Of a stretch of 64,000 bases of DNA, positions 36,731 through 48,500 are shown in pieces (the first letter of the stretch is position 1; the number at the start of each line of letters is the position of its first letter). A program made the position numbers and the translations under genes. The DNA comes from Anseranas semipalmata (Eukaryota; Chordata; Aves; Anseriformes; Anseranatidae): NCBI GenBank assembly GCA_013399115.1, contig VXAA01003327.1:24472-88471 (forward strand). The letters are read 5' to 3'. Below the pieces are notes generated by a model. The model saw only the letters and a program-made list of their open reading frames with translations, had not been told where the DNA came from and did no database searches.

Positions 36731-39426
36731 CTGAAAGCTTCTTAGGCACTTGTGAAAATTTAGCAACATCCGTAGTTGAAGAATCCATAGTTGTCACATA
36801 ACATGTTGGACAAGGCCAGACTTGGTCATGGTAGATTTTGACTAACTCCATTAAGTAATATGGCTTTCATTATAAAACATGGTTGTGCTGATGTTTTGTG
36901 GAATAAATTAGTTTGTTTGTTTTGGAAGCAGGATTCCTGGAACAGGGGCTGCTTCATCCTGAATGAGTTTTCATTCATATTCTTCATTTTGTGGGCAGGT
37001 ACCCTAGATCACACAGCACTCTACATGACAGCTCATCATTTTTCCCATTGAAACTAGGTCAAAATCCAACTATGAGCATGAGTGTAGCATCTTCAGAGAA
37101 TGAATACAACACTGTGGGTACAGAACATATAACTAGCAGTGGGGAATAGTGATGATGATATACTTTTTTGTTTTCAATACAGAAATTTTCTAATCTAAAT
37201 TCTAAAAATAGGAAGAGGGTCTAAGTCCCCATATACCATATTCCTGCCAAATATGCTGCCCTTTATTCTTTTTCTTTGTCACTGGCAACTCAGTTACATA
37301 TATTAACCTTACAGGCACAGGCTGAAACTACAATGAAGGCTTTTCCCTTTCCACGTTTTCCCATGCTTGTGCCTTAAAAAGACCAAATTGTTCTGATAAG
37401 TGCCCATCCTTAGAAGGTGATGGAGAAAGATGTCTCCACAGGCCTTGGGTAGGCTCATCTCATCTTTTTCCAGTTAATATATAGACACCACTGCCTGTCC
37501 TAATGTGTTCCTTTCAAGTTCAGTCATAAGAAATAGACTTTTTCAAGGACCTAGTTATTACAAGACATGGAGAACTTACCAGTCCTCCAGATCATTCTAA
37601 TAATTTATCATCTTCATAGTTAAAGAGCTACTTGCACATTATTTCTGATTTGAAATGGTCTGGCTTTACAATGTAGTTGTCTTTGCTATGCCTTTCTCTT
37701 TTCAGCTAGAGTCCCTTAAACCAACTGATGACAGAGTGAGGCACAAGCATCAGACAATTTGACTACCACTCTTGTTCCTTAAATACAGAACTGTGGTCTC
37801 CCTACAGGAAAATACAGAGAATGGATCATACATTGAAACTCCCAACTTAGCTAAGCATATACCATAAGTATTAAAAATGGCTGTGACATGCTAGATTATG
37901 GATGCACTGCCTTATGTCACATCAAAGTTATCAGAGAACTAGTCTGCCACCTTGTAAATAACAAAAGATTTCTTTTTAAAAAACAAGAAAAAAAAAGAGT
38001 AAAGACTTTATTTCATATTTCCCTTGTCAGTTTGGATAGTCTGCTTAAGCACTGCCTTTTAAAAATAAAATATAATGCTGCAAGAAATGAGCATTTTATG
38101 CATATTATTATCATATTTATTTTTATATTCAGCTACTTCTACAGTATAACTCAGTGTGGTAAATAGCTCATGCTAATTACTTAAAAATCCATTAAATTTT
38201 AAGTCTCATAGCAGATGCAAACACCATTTCAAATGTTCTCATTGTGTTGCCTACATAATTCATGAACACTTATTAGGATGCAGACGCAAAGCGGGCATTT
38301 GGTGTGTGAGCCACACTCTCCAGTTTTTTGTGTGTTACTGAAAAAATAAAATACACTCCTACAGAGCCTCAATACCAAGTCCTTCTGTTCAGTGGCCATG
38401 TTGACCTAAATTGAAGACTGAGAGGTCTTATAGTGTAGCAACCATAGGAGAAGTTGGATTTGCATGGGCACACAGGAGCACAAGTAGTTCAAGCTGTCAC
38501 TCCCAGAGCCAGGGCTGGGATGCCTAAACAAATGGCTAGGAGGGATCTCAGGTTCCAGTCCCCAGTATCAAACCTATGTACTGTTTTATTCAATGACCCT
38601 TATGGTGTCCATCTTCCTCTTGTTTCTCTTTCTCTGGCCCTATAAATCTGGCCCTATGAGTTCACAGTCTTGTGACAGCCCAACCTGACCAGGAAGAGCA
38701 GAGGATTATCTTGACCCTCTACCTCTACACTGATGTGAGCTCAGGCACCATCCAGCTGAGGATGTAACATTCATCGACTTTGGCTCTTGGTTCCAGAGGT
38801 CTTGGATGCCCTCAAGAATTTAAAAAGGCATGTGCTCAGGCACCAGGATCATTTCCTACACATATGAAGATTATCTATTTAAATCAAAGTAGATACATTG
38901 GGGTCCTTTTATAGATGAAATTACAGGCTGATTCATCCAACCTATGATAGTTAACCTGTCTAAGCACGAGATATGATGGCTTTTGGAGGTGATTATTCTC
39001 TCTATTCATTGCAAAACAAGTTTAGAATAACTAACCTTAAGTAATCAACATTTATACTGCTACCAGCAGTTAAGAGTTAGACACATTATAGGATTTTGAT
39101 AAAAAGTCAGTGATCTGTAAGTAGTACCCCGAGTCCCAAAATAAATTTTTTGTAGTGTGGTAAATAATCTTTGTTTTTTGTTGGTTTTTTTCTTTTTTCA
39201 AATGAATTAGTATTTCACCTTTATCTTCTCCATCTGTAATATATTTATAGCAAGACTTCCATAGCTCTCCAAGATGTTCTGATACAAAATGTATTAACAA
39301 CTGTGAAGGACTCTTTAACTGCAGAAATGGGAACTTGTAAGTACTTCAGGTAGTCACTTCTCCAAGTATAGCTGTACTTTAAGAACAGACCTCTGTACCT
39401 CAGTCAGCTTTTCTCTAGCAAAGCCC

Positions 39427-39446
39427 ACCAGATCTGAAGATCTGGT
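39427..39446. repeat. Perfect 8-bp hairpin, 4-nt loop
   Basis: ACCAGATC, loop TGAA, GATCTGGT. A compact stem-loop with no known role. Confidence 0.5.
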
Positions 39447-39723
39447 AGTTTTGTACTCATATTCAAAACTCTGCTTTTCTGAGTTTAGTGTCTTTCAGGT
39501 AAATGGATACATGGTGTGCCAAGCACAGACAGTCAGCATATTTCAGTATTCTTTATACATATTTTAAAAGCTTTCATACAGTACTTTGGCTATTTCTAAC
39601 TTTTATGCTTCAATTCCCTATTCTATCCTGTAATATTTTATCTGTCTTCTTCTCTGATCTTGCACTTTGATAGGAGTAAAAAACCTTTGGGAGAATGATC
39701 TAACATCTCCTGCTATCTTTCTT

Positions 39724-39752
39724 CTTTGTTTGTTTGTTTGTTTGTTTGTTTG
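39724..39752 (+). repeat. (TTTG)n microsatellite, followed by short (GT)n
   Basis: About seven TTTG units, then GGTGTGTGTGTG to about 39772. It is a pure simple repeat. Confidence 0.9.
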
Positions 39753-40379
39753 CTTTTGTGGTGTGTGTGTGTTTTCCCTCCAAAATTCTTGTTTAGTTGT
39801 ATTCTTGCCATCTTATTTAGTATCATTTATGTATAACAAATATGTCAAAATTTTTCCTTTTCTTATCAGAAAACCACAAGATCATATTTATTTTCAACTT
39901 TAATTCTTCAGTTTTAACCAAGAAGGAGATAAAAACATTAACAAATATCCCTAATCCAGGTAAAAGAGGAATTGACTTAACAGAACATCAGTGTTTTCTT
40001 TCTTCAGGTTTCACGAAAACCCCTCTATGTAAATACTTCAGGATCAGTTTCTCCAGTCCTCCACTTTCATCACATTGAATACCATCTCACACAGTCCTAC
40101 TGAGCTTGGGGGTAATAGCTGAAGGGAAGCAAATACTGAAGGAGAGGTTGAGATCCTGCAACTATGGTTAAGTAAAAGGAGGCTTTTGCTTAGAAACACT
40201 TGCTCTTTGTCAAACCTTATCCCAGATCACCTCCACGTTGATGAGTGCTGACCTCACTGGTGCTTATTCCAGTTGCATTTCTTCTGCATTGTTCAAAGTC
40301 CTTGAAATGTTCTTGAGTATTTTAACCTTCAAAAATAAAAGAGCTTCTTATCACTTAGGTCTCTTACACTTGAATCTCA

Positions 40380-40408
40380 GTATATATATACATATATATA
40401 TATATATG
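40380..40408 (+). repeat. (TA)n microsatellite
   Basis: Alternating TA with one C interruption. It is a typical AT dinucleotide satellite. Confidence 0.9.
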
Positions 40409-43195
40409 CACATCTTCTTATCCAATCTTATATAATAAAAGTGCTAGAAATTGAATGACATCCCTCAGAAACAGTTTGATAATCATAATAGTTCTTGTCT
40501 TTATGAGATTTTCCTTATCTGTAATCATTTTTGTCTTCTGTGAACGCTACTTTTTAATTCATACATCTTTTCTAGAAGTCTTGTTTCCACTGTTCAAACA
40601 CAAATGTATGTTAAAGAACACATATATGCTACATATATCATATACCTGGGACTGATATAGGTCTGTGTAGAGAAGTTTCTCAAATAATAAGCTGATAAAT
40701 AGTAGATTATTTCTCTGTTTTGGTCATGGTTATGCCATGAAAAATCTACTGACTATAAAGTTTTAGGTGTTGAATGATTTTACACTACATAACTGATATT
40801 CTTAGATAACTATTGAATAATTAGAAAGGTTTTCTTGTTCACCCGTTTAATGTATTACCCATCTCCACAGAAGACATTAATCATTTTAGAAGATAAGCAT
40901 TTTATGGCTTAAGACTCAAGAGTTTATGATTGTGCTTTAGATCCAAACATTCTCGGTGAATCACAAATAAAGACTAAGGTGATGCCACAATATTTTATTA
41001 AACATTACAAACTATTTCAGTTTTTCTTTCATTTTTCACTTCTTCCTCTCCTTTGGAGTCAAGATAACAAACCATCTTCATCTCCATTTGCCTCCAGCAA
41101 TCAGGGAATGGGAGCTCTAAAAAGTGATGCATGATATCACATTCACATAATACTCCATTTTGTAATGTTGAATCATTGACAAAGGAAGAGAGCAAAATGC
41201 TTATCTGTGAATGCTCTATGGACTGCTATGAAAATTCATTTTAAATATTTTTCATGTGGGTGATGAAAAACTCAGAAATTTCAGCAGTAGAGCAATAAGT
41301 AATATGTAAGCTATGTTTCTTGGAAAAAAAAATGCCTGCTTGAGAAGCTATTTTTATTGCATTTTTTGTCATAAACATTTTTTTTGAAGAGATTTAGTAA
41401 TATTTCCATGATTAGCACATTTTCCCGCATTCCCCTCTCAATTTATATTTCAGTAGATTTTCAACCGAGTGACTTTCTAGTAGTTTTACTAATAGCATTT
41501 TTACTAATAACATAACTGGTAAAACAAGTCAAATTATTCTGTAGTTAGTAGAATTCATGGAGATATTTTTAACAAAACATTTATTTTCTTTGCTGTTTCC
41601 ATCCTTTTCTTTCCCTTCTTTTCCCTTCATTTGAAAAATACAGGTTTGTCAATGATGAAACATTTTGATTTTAAAACATTTGATTTGCACTTGTTGATTC
41701 TCCCTGAGGTTGCCAGATCCTTCTTCTTTAGGAAGATGTTCTCCCAGAAGACAAGTCATTATTGCCTTGGGACAGAGCAGTGATCCCAGATCCTGTCTTT
41801 GATGCTAGCTAGCCAAGTATTTCACATGAAGGTGAGGTATACATTACCTGTCCAAGTGTGTCAATATTAGACTATAGGTTAAACATCATGACTATAAGTG
41901 ACAACAACATGCTCTTGGCCTTTCTGTGCTTACAAAGATTCAAGATGAAATCTGTTCTGTTGACTAGTCCACTCAAAAATAATTCCTGCTTCTAACAGTA
42001 TGGCCAGAATATCCTTCTAGTCCCTATCTCCACACTACCACTACAATTTTTTTCAATACTCTTAGGGGAAATACCTCACCATAGAAAAGTCAATAAAGTT
42101 ATTGTCTGTCCTTCCTTCCCTTTTCAAGACTTCTTTCCCCCAAATCTTTTAAAGTGGTTGTGACATTATCTATCATATAAGGAAAAAGTATCTGAGTATT
42201 GTATCCATTCTTCTTATCCCAAAATACATTGCTCTGAATTCCTCAGCCTTCTGAAGCAAGAATTAACTACGTCTCACAAGCTTTAAGAGTAGTTTGATCA
42301 TGAATCTTCACTTCTACAAGGAACAATATTCTCTGCTGTAATACTCCTCACCTAGGCCTCTGCTGCAAATGTACATTGCAACATTTTCAAAAGTCTCAGA
42401 TTTAGAATTTAGACAGATAAACAAGTTACAGCAGTTTCAGGTTACCATTCTCCAAGTCATATTTGGATAATAGGAACAACTTAAATAAACCATGCCTTGT
42501 TGAAACTCAGATTTTCAACCTATGCCTAAGTGAAACTCAGTAAGGTTGATAATTTTAAACTCTTTCTCATGTATGGTTGATGTCCAATAGAGTTTATTGA
42601 CCTTTATTTGCTGAATAAAGACTTGAATAAAATAAAAGAAGGCAGGAAATTATATTTAATGCAATGATATTCAATAAAAGGTTTTCTTTTTTCCACTGAC
42701 AATGGATATTTCAGATCTACTAATAACCTCCTTCCTGAGGGCTCAGAAAATCATTTTTCCTTCTGAGATCGTATCACACTGCAGAAAACTTCTAGTTTAA
42801 ATATTTTACTACATTTAATATGTCAAAATAGAATGCATTGATGTCATTCTTATCCATTCTACACATTTGCTTGTCCTTTCTCTCATTGTACTTATATTGC
42901 CCTAAATGATTTACTTTGCTGCCTGCTTTATTACATTGTCAAGAAGAGTATTGCTGAGTCAGAACATATATTGCAATATGATAAAATTATTTCCATGCAT
43001 AGAACCACTTTTGTACTAGTGCTGTGATAATCTTTGTGGAAATGACAGATTTTTAATGTCTGTACTACTTGGTCTGGTGTTCTGATTTAAACTATCAATA
43101 AAAGTATTATTTTGAAATTTAGAGGTCTACATATTAGATCTCATCTGGGATTTGTTTTCTTAATTATGGCAATATTACTCTCATGTCTTATCGTT

Positions 43196-43597
43196 AAGGC
43201 TGAGAGACCTGGGTCTGTTCAGCCTTGAGAAAAGAAGACTGAGAAGGGATGTTATCAATGTTTATAATTACCTGCAGTGTGGGGGACACAGGGATATGGC
43301 CAACCTCTTTTCAATTGTCTGTGCGGACAGGACAAGGGGCAATGGCCCCAAAATGGAGCACAGGAAGTTCTGCACCAATATGTGAAAGAACTTCTTCACG
43401 GTGAGGGTGACAGAGCACTGGAACAGGCTGCCCAGGGAGGTTGTGGAGTCTCCTTCTCTGGAGATACTCAAGACCCGTCTGGATGCCTACCTGTGCAACC
43501 TGCTCTAGGGAACCTGCTGTGGCAGGGGGGTTGGACCCAATGACCTCTGTAGGTCCCTTCCAACCCCTACAATTCTGTGATTCTGTGATTCTGTGAT
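43196..43597 (+). mobile_element. CR1 LINE 3' end, plus strand, with intact octamer tail
   Basis: It starts in the C-terminal ORF2 region (GGCTGAGAGACCTGGGTCTGTTCAGC-type block). It runs through the conserved 'GAGCACTGGAACAGGCTGCCC' block and the TTGGACCCAATGACCTC block. It ends in three ATTCTGTG units plus AT (43572-43597), the diagnostic CR1 tail. It is 5'-truncated and about 400 bp long. Flanks show no target-site duplication, which is normal for CR1. Its relatively clean tail suggests it is among the younger copies here. The coding part is broken by stops. Confidence 0.94.
43572..43597 (+). repeat. CR1 terminal octamer array (ATTCTGTG)3
   Basis: Three tandem octamers form the target-primed reverse transcription end of the element. 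This array marks the exact 3' end and the orientation of the CR1. Confidence 0.93.
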
Positions 43598-44642
43598 CCT
43601 TATATCTGATGACTAGCAGCAAATAGGATGTTTCCTCATACTGAGAACAATCTGGGAAAAAGACCCTTCCAAAGGTTAAAAATTTGTACCTTTAATTGCA
43701 AACGCTACACATCATATCTGAGCATTTAAATAAGTTTTGTATTTACTTTTAAAACACATCCAAAACGTATATCCTGATCTTGGGATATTATAAGGGAAAT
43801 GCTTACTTATGTTCTAAAGCAGAGCTATATCAAACATTAATTTCACTCATCTATGGATCACATCCTGTTTCTTGTTTGAGCCCACATCTATTAATGCTTC
43901 CAGTGGTCTGTAAAAAAATAATAAATAAAAGGCCATGTTCTTCAGTAAATCTACCTGGTCCGGTGTTTCTTCATTGAAATAAGAGGAAGTAAGAGGATTT
44001 TCTTTTTCTTTTTTGACTGATAGTTGATTTGAAATATTGGTTTGCAAAGTTGTGTCTCAGAGTATGTAGGCAGTCAAATGAACATTTTGAATGAATTTCA
44101 ATTACCTTAACTGGATCAGAAAAATAAAAAGCATAAATAAATTCTAACTTCTGCAATCTACAGAATAAGAAAAGTTTGTTTGATGTTAAATTTAGTTATA
44201 TTTTCTTCACTGAAAAAAAAAAAACATAATGATAAAAAATGATAACTCATTGGACTTCTGCTTTGGCAGGAATCTATAGCTCTGACAATGAGAATGACCA
44301 AATTAAAAGTAAAAGATGCTTAATATTTGTGGTTAATCCCCTGTGCAATGGTTGAATTCCACACAGTATATGTGTGCATATATATTTGCAATAAAAAAGA
44401 AAGCAGCACATGGTCACTCTATTTAAGTGAGTTATAGTATTAGGGTAATTCAAAAAACTTAAAGTTTTCTCCACTAAAGTCACAAAATGGTGAAATTTTC
44501 TTTGCTTGCAGAATGGAGATATCTATCATTTCAAGTGAGTAAGATTTTTTTTTTATTTTTATTTTAGCCATTGTTCATTTTCTATCAGCAATTGCTACTT
44601 CTGCTACATTGTAATCAGTAGCACATTTAGGATATTTAATAT

Positions 44643-44664
44643 ATGAAACATTATAATGTTTCAT
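44643..44664. repeat. 22-bp perfect palindrome
   Basis: ATGAAACATTA and its exact reverse complement TAATGTTTCAT are joined without a spacer. A zero-spacer palindrome with 11-bp arms is expected well under once in a window of this size and composition, by rough arithmetic. Function is unknown. Confidence 0.75.
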
Positions 44665-44922
44665 CTTATTATGCCACGAGTATTCATTTCTAGCTAATGT
44701 AATATGAACTTTTTATGATGAATGAACTCTTTTGCAAAGATAGAAATATCAAATCTTCAGATTGCAACAACTGTTCCAATCAGGTAACTTTCAGTGAGGT
44801 AACAAGACATCCCCAGTGATCATGTAAAATATGACAGAAAAAGAAATAACTGATGGAATGAATTGTATACTCAGACAAAATCTCAACTTTTTTTCTCTTT
44901 TTTTTTTTCTTTTTTTTTTTTT

Positions 44923-44964
44923 NNNNNNNNNNNNNNNNNNNNNNNNNNNNNNNNNNNNNNNNNN
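44923..44964. other. Assembly gap (42 N) between T-rich and G-rich runs
   Basis: A nearly pure T tract lies to its left and a run of nine G followed by TAGGGGAGGAGG to its right. Difficult homopolymers probably caused the gap. N length may not be real. Confidence 0.95.
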
Positions 44965-45209
44965 GGGGGGGGGTAGGGGAGGAGGAGTGTCTGTTTTTGT
45001 CTTTGTCTTTGTTTTTGTTTCTCATGTTCCATTCCCCCATTTTTGTTTTGTTAGGTTTTCCCTAACTTCACACACTGTTTCATACTTGAACCACATAAAA
45101 TACCAAGCATTAAAAAGACCTTATTCTGTGAGATTTTGAAAAACCTATTTTTGTATTTTCAGGAATGGTACAAATGGACAATACCTATATACCATTAAAC
45201 ATTATGATT

Positions 45210-45592
45210 GTTTAAACATTAATGATCTGGATGATGAGGCAGAGTGTACCCTCATAAAGCTTGCTGATGACATGAAACTGGGAGGAGTGCAAAGAGTCCA
45301 GAGCCAGGCTCTTTTCAGTGGTGCCCAGAGACAGGACAAGAGACATCAGGCACAAACTGGAACATAGAAAGTTCTGTCTGAACATCAGGAAGCACTTTAC
45401 CGTGCAGGTGACAGAGCACTGGCCCAGGTTGCCTGGAGAGGTTGTGGAGTCCCCCTCTTTGGAGATATTCAAAAGCTATTCAGACATGATCCTGGGCAAA
45501 GAGCTCTGGGTGTCCCTGCTTGAGCAGGGTTTGGACCAGATGACCTCCAGAGATTCCTGGCAACCTCAATTATTCTGTGATTCTGTGATGCC
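45210..45592 (+). mobile_element. CR1 LINE, internally deleted, plus strand
   Basis: The first 80 bp translate as NDLDDEAECTLIKLADDMKL, the part of CR1 reverse transcriptase around the catalytic FADD motif (here LADD, 45260-45271). At about 45290 the sequence jumps to the far C-terminal block (GGCTCTTTTCAGTGGTGCCC). It then runs normally through 'HRKFCLNIRK' and '[11 protein letters not shown]' to TTGGACCAGATGACCTC and a two-unit octamer tail (ATTCTGTGATTCTGTGAT). Several hundred bases of ORF2 between motif C and the C-terminus are therefore missing. The coding frame is dead. The deletion could have happened in the RNA or cDNA before insertion, or later in the genome. Confidence 0.9.
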
Positions 45593-48500
45593 TTTCCTAA
45601 ACCATACTCTTTCTGTTTTTCAGTATTCAAACTTCACAATTGCTATCAATTAGGACTAATAATAATAATAATAAATGTGTTTGGATTTTGAATATTGTGC
45701 TGTAACTAAACTCAACAATATCAGTGGAAGTATTTGCAGCTTGCACAAAAGGATTCCCTAAAGCTAATATTAACAATGATTTTTCCCTTGCAGAGATGCA
45801 TAGGTTCTATTCTGCAATTTCCATGAAGTACCAAAAAGTATGGCAATATCAATTTGAAACTTTTGCCTTTTAAAATATATATATTTTATCTTTCAAAATT
45901 ATATATATTTCTTAGAAAGAGTTCTAATAAAAATATATATATGTTGAGGAAAAATTCTGCATAAACTTCATGTGAAATGAAACATCTTGTTTTAGTAGAA
46001 AGAGTACCTTTCATTATTCAATTTATTTCCAGTATTCTCAAAGTGTCAACCCCCAAAAAGTTTTAGTTTCTGCTCAAGTCAAACTGACCCACCCTCATTT
46101 TTTTTTTTATTTTACCACTGAACAAAAAAATACAATATTTGACCATCTTTATTCTAGCTTTACTAAATTGAAAAGTTACATATATACTTAAGTTACATTG
46201 AACTAATATTCAACATATATATCTCTGTAAAGAAAAAAATCACAGATAGAAACAAAACACTAAAAACTGATATATTATCTCATTTTATATTTCCTAAAAT
46301 CAACAGTTTTTCATATTTACATCCAATATCTTCTGTACTGTTCATCCCTTACCTAGAGCAATGGGACTGAATCACATAAATTTGTTAATATTTCAGTCAT
46401 TTAAATATTGAATGGAAAATATTACCATTCTGCTTTGTATAGCTCCCCGTTTATTTAGTGTTGATCTGGGATCTAATCCTGGACTCTGTAGGGACAATTC
46501 ATCCCATCCTCAAATATTTTCTAAAACAGACAAGATGAAAAACTCCCACTGTGCTGATTTTTCTTCTTTGGCTATATACGGCAACTTTCTCAGGTACAGA
46601 TTTCTATACTGAAGATGTCTTGAGTTAGTTGAGATTAATCCCGCTGCTAAAGTTATGTGGTATATATTCACCTTTCATGTGTAAGAAATGTTCATTTTTT
46701 ATGGCTGTAACAAATACACTGTAGTTTCTTAAAATATCTTTTGAGGATACTAAAAAAATCTATAAGCATACCAAGAATGTCTTTGTCATAGCCAGACAAA
46801 CCAAAGTAAGAAAAAACTATTATGCGTTAGACAACTTGATAGAACATTATGGTTTTTTAAAAGCAACAGCAGAACCTTTTTCAGTAACATTTTAACCCAT
46901 GATGTTTCCATCTACCACTTAAACCTTGGTTTCATTTATTTCACAAGATTGTATGTATGATTGTAAGTATGTATGACTGTTTATCTATGTCAGTGAAAGC
47001 AATCCTATTGTGATAAGATGCAGGTTGTTTGTACAAGATTAACACCTGCTGATACATCTTTTTACTATAAAATGGAAAAAAACAACATGTAATTTTTCAA
47101 AACAGTTGTGTAGCTTTTGTTTTGCCTTTCTTGGTGTAAATTATTCTCTGTCTCAATCACCTCTTGAAAAAAATCATTCCTGGATTCTTTTAAACTCTTT
47201 CATATATTTTGTTTGTTTGTTTGTTTCCTGTAGATGCAGCTGTTTACTTTGTCAGTGCATCAGAGCAAGTATACTGGAAAAACAGCAACAACAATAAACA
47301 ATCAAAAAAACCTACTGAATAGTCAGGTGTCCACAGATTAATCACAAGGAGGAAAACCAGGGAGGGAGAACCATTGTTTGGTATGAATTGTCAAAGTATC
47401 TGTTATTTTGATGGAACTATGTTTCTTTATACTAGTAGAGGTTTTTGTCTCCATGCAAGTTTGCACAACCTCTGTTCTCATTCTGTTTTAGGATACGCTC
47501 GGTTCTATTTTCTCTAGGTGAGTATCCGAAATAGAGCATTGAAATCAGTTAGAACTGCAGGTTGCCATCAACTCCGATAATCAGGTCATTATAAGGAGTT
47601 CTGCAGGTTTGTTTCTTTACTGTGTTGGAGTCACTGTTTCCTCCAGAGATATTTGCCTTTCTAGATACCCACCTACCACTTATACTATGCCTTGAAGACT
47701 TAATCTTGTAAAACAATGTTACATTGATAATGCTGAAAAAGTTCCGGCAAAATGCTAGAGGTCAATCAACGTGGCACACTTCCAGCATTAAATTCCATCT
47801 AGATGCCTTTAATTAATTCATCAATCAATGGTGGGAAAATCTGGTCCTGCTACCTTGGTTCTCAGATCCTAATCAAAGGCTAATTAACATTAAAAAGATC
47901 AACAGGCTAGAAAAAACACCTAGAGTCATTCTGCTTGATGTGAGTGGGAGAAGATACTGATAAAACTATTTAGGTAACTGGCATTTTAATATTACTTACT
48001 GCTTGGAAACTTTGTTTATTTAAATTGGGTAAGACATTTAATTAATATTTAAATTGGGCATAATAGAGAAGATGTGAGCAGGATTAACTCACTGGACTCC
48101 AGAAGTATTGACATTTTTATCAATAGTAGGGACTGAGTTTGTTTTAGATCTTATGTAAAGGCTTAGGCAGATTTGAATTTCATTTTAAAACATTTTTCTC
48201 ACCAAATTTAACAATTCTTCCTCTTTCATTTTCTTACTCTGTATCTAGAGATTTATTTCATACCCACTGCAGCAGAAGAAAAGAGCAGGTGGTGTCAATA
48301 TGGTTGTCTCATGAGATTGCTTTTTGTATTGAGGATAACTTACAGGTGGCTAATTTTTTTCAGCCACTTAAATGTATGACTTCATCAAGCTTTAGATCAA
48401 GATAGATAGCCTGCTGATTAAAGGTATCTAAGAGTGGAGAGCTGCAAATGGAAAGCTCATACAGATTTCAAAATTCTACCAAAATAAATGATAGAACTTG

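Larger units (their letters stand above)
35329..43195. other. Gene-free unique sequence
   Basis: No gene is supported over nearly 8 kb. Features seen are a perfect 10-bp hairpin (36703-36730), CTGGCCCTAT twice near 38634-38657 and an 8-bp hairpin (39427-39446). Simple repeats are (TTTG)n (39724-39752) followed by a short (GT)n, and (TA)n (40380-40408). TTTTACTAATA occurs twice (41484-41509), and an imperfect duplication ends in GTTGAAACTCAG / GTGAAACTCAG (about 42491-42541). Open frames are all under about 93 codons and unrecognised. Confidence 0.62.
43598..45209. other. Gene-free sequence with palindrome and assembly gap
   Basis: No gene is supported. It contains a 22-bp perfect palindrome (44643-44664), a T-rich stretch from about 44888 to 44922 running into an N gap (44923-44964), then a G run and (TTTGTC)-like repeats to about 45020. 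Confidence 0.62.

Noticed and set aside
43277..43622. Open frames of about 90-100 codons on both strands
   Set aside because: Both are readings of the CR1 3' end. The element's own ORF2 frame is broken.
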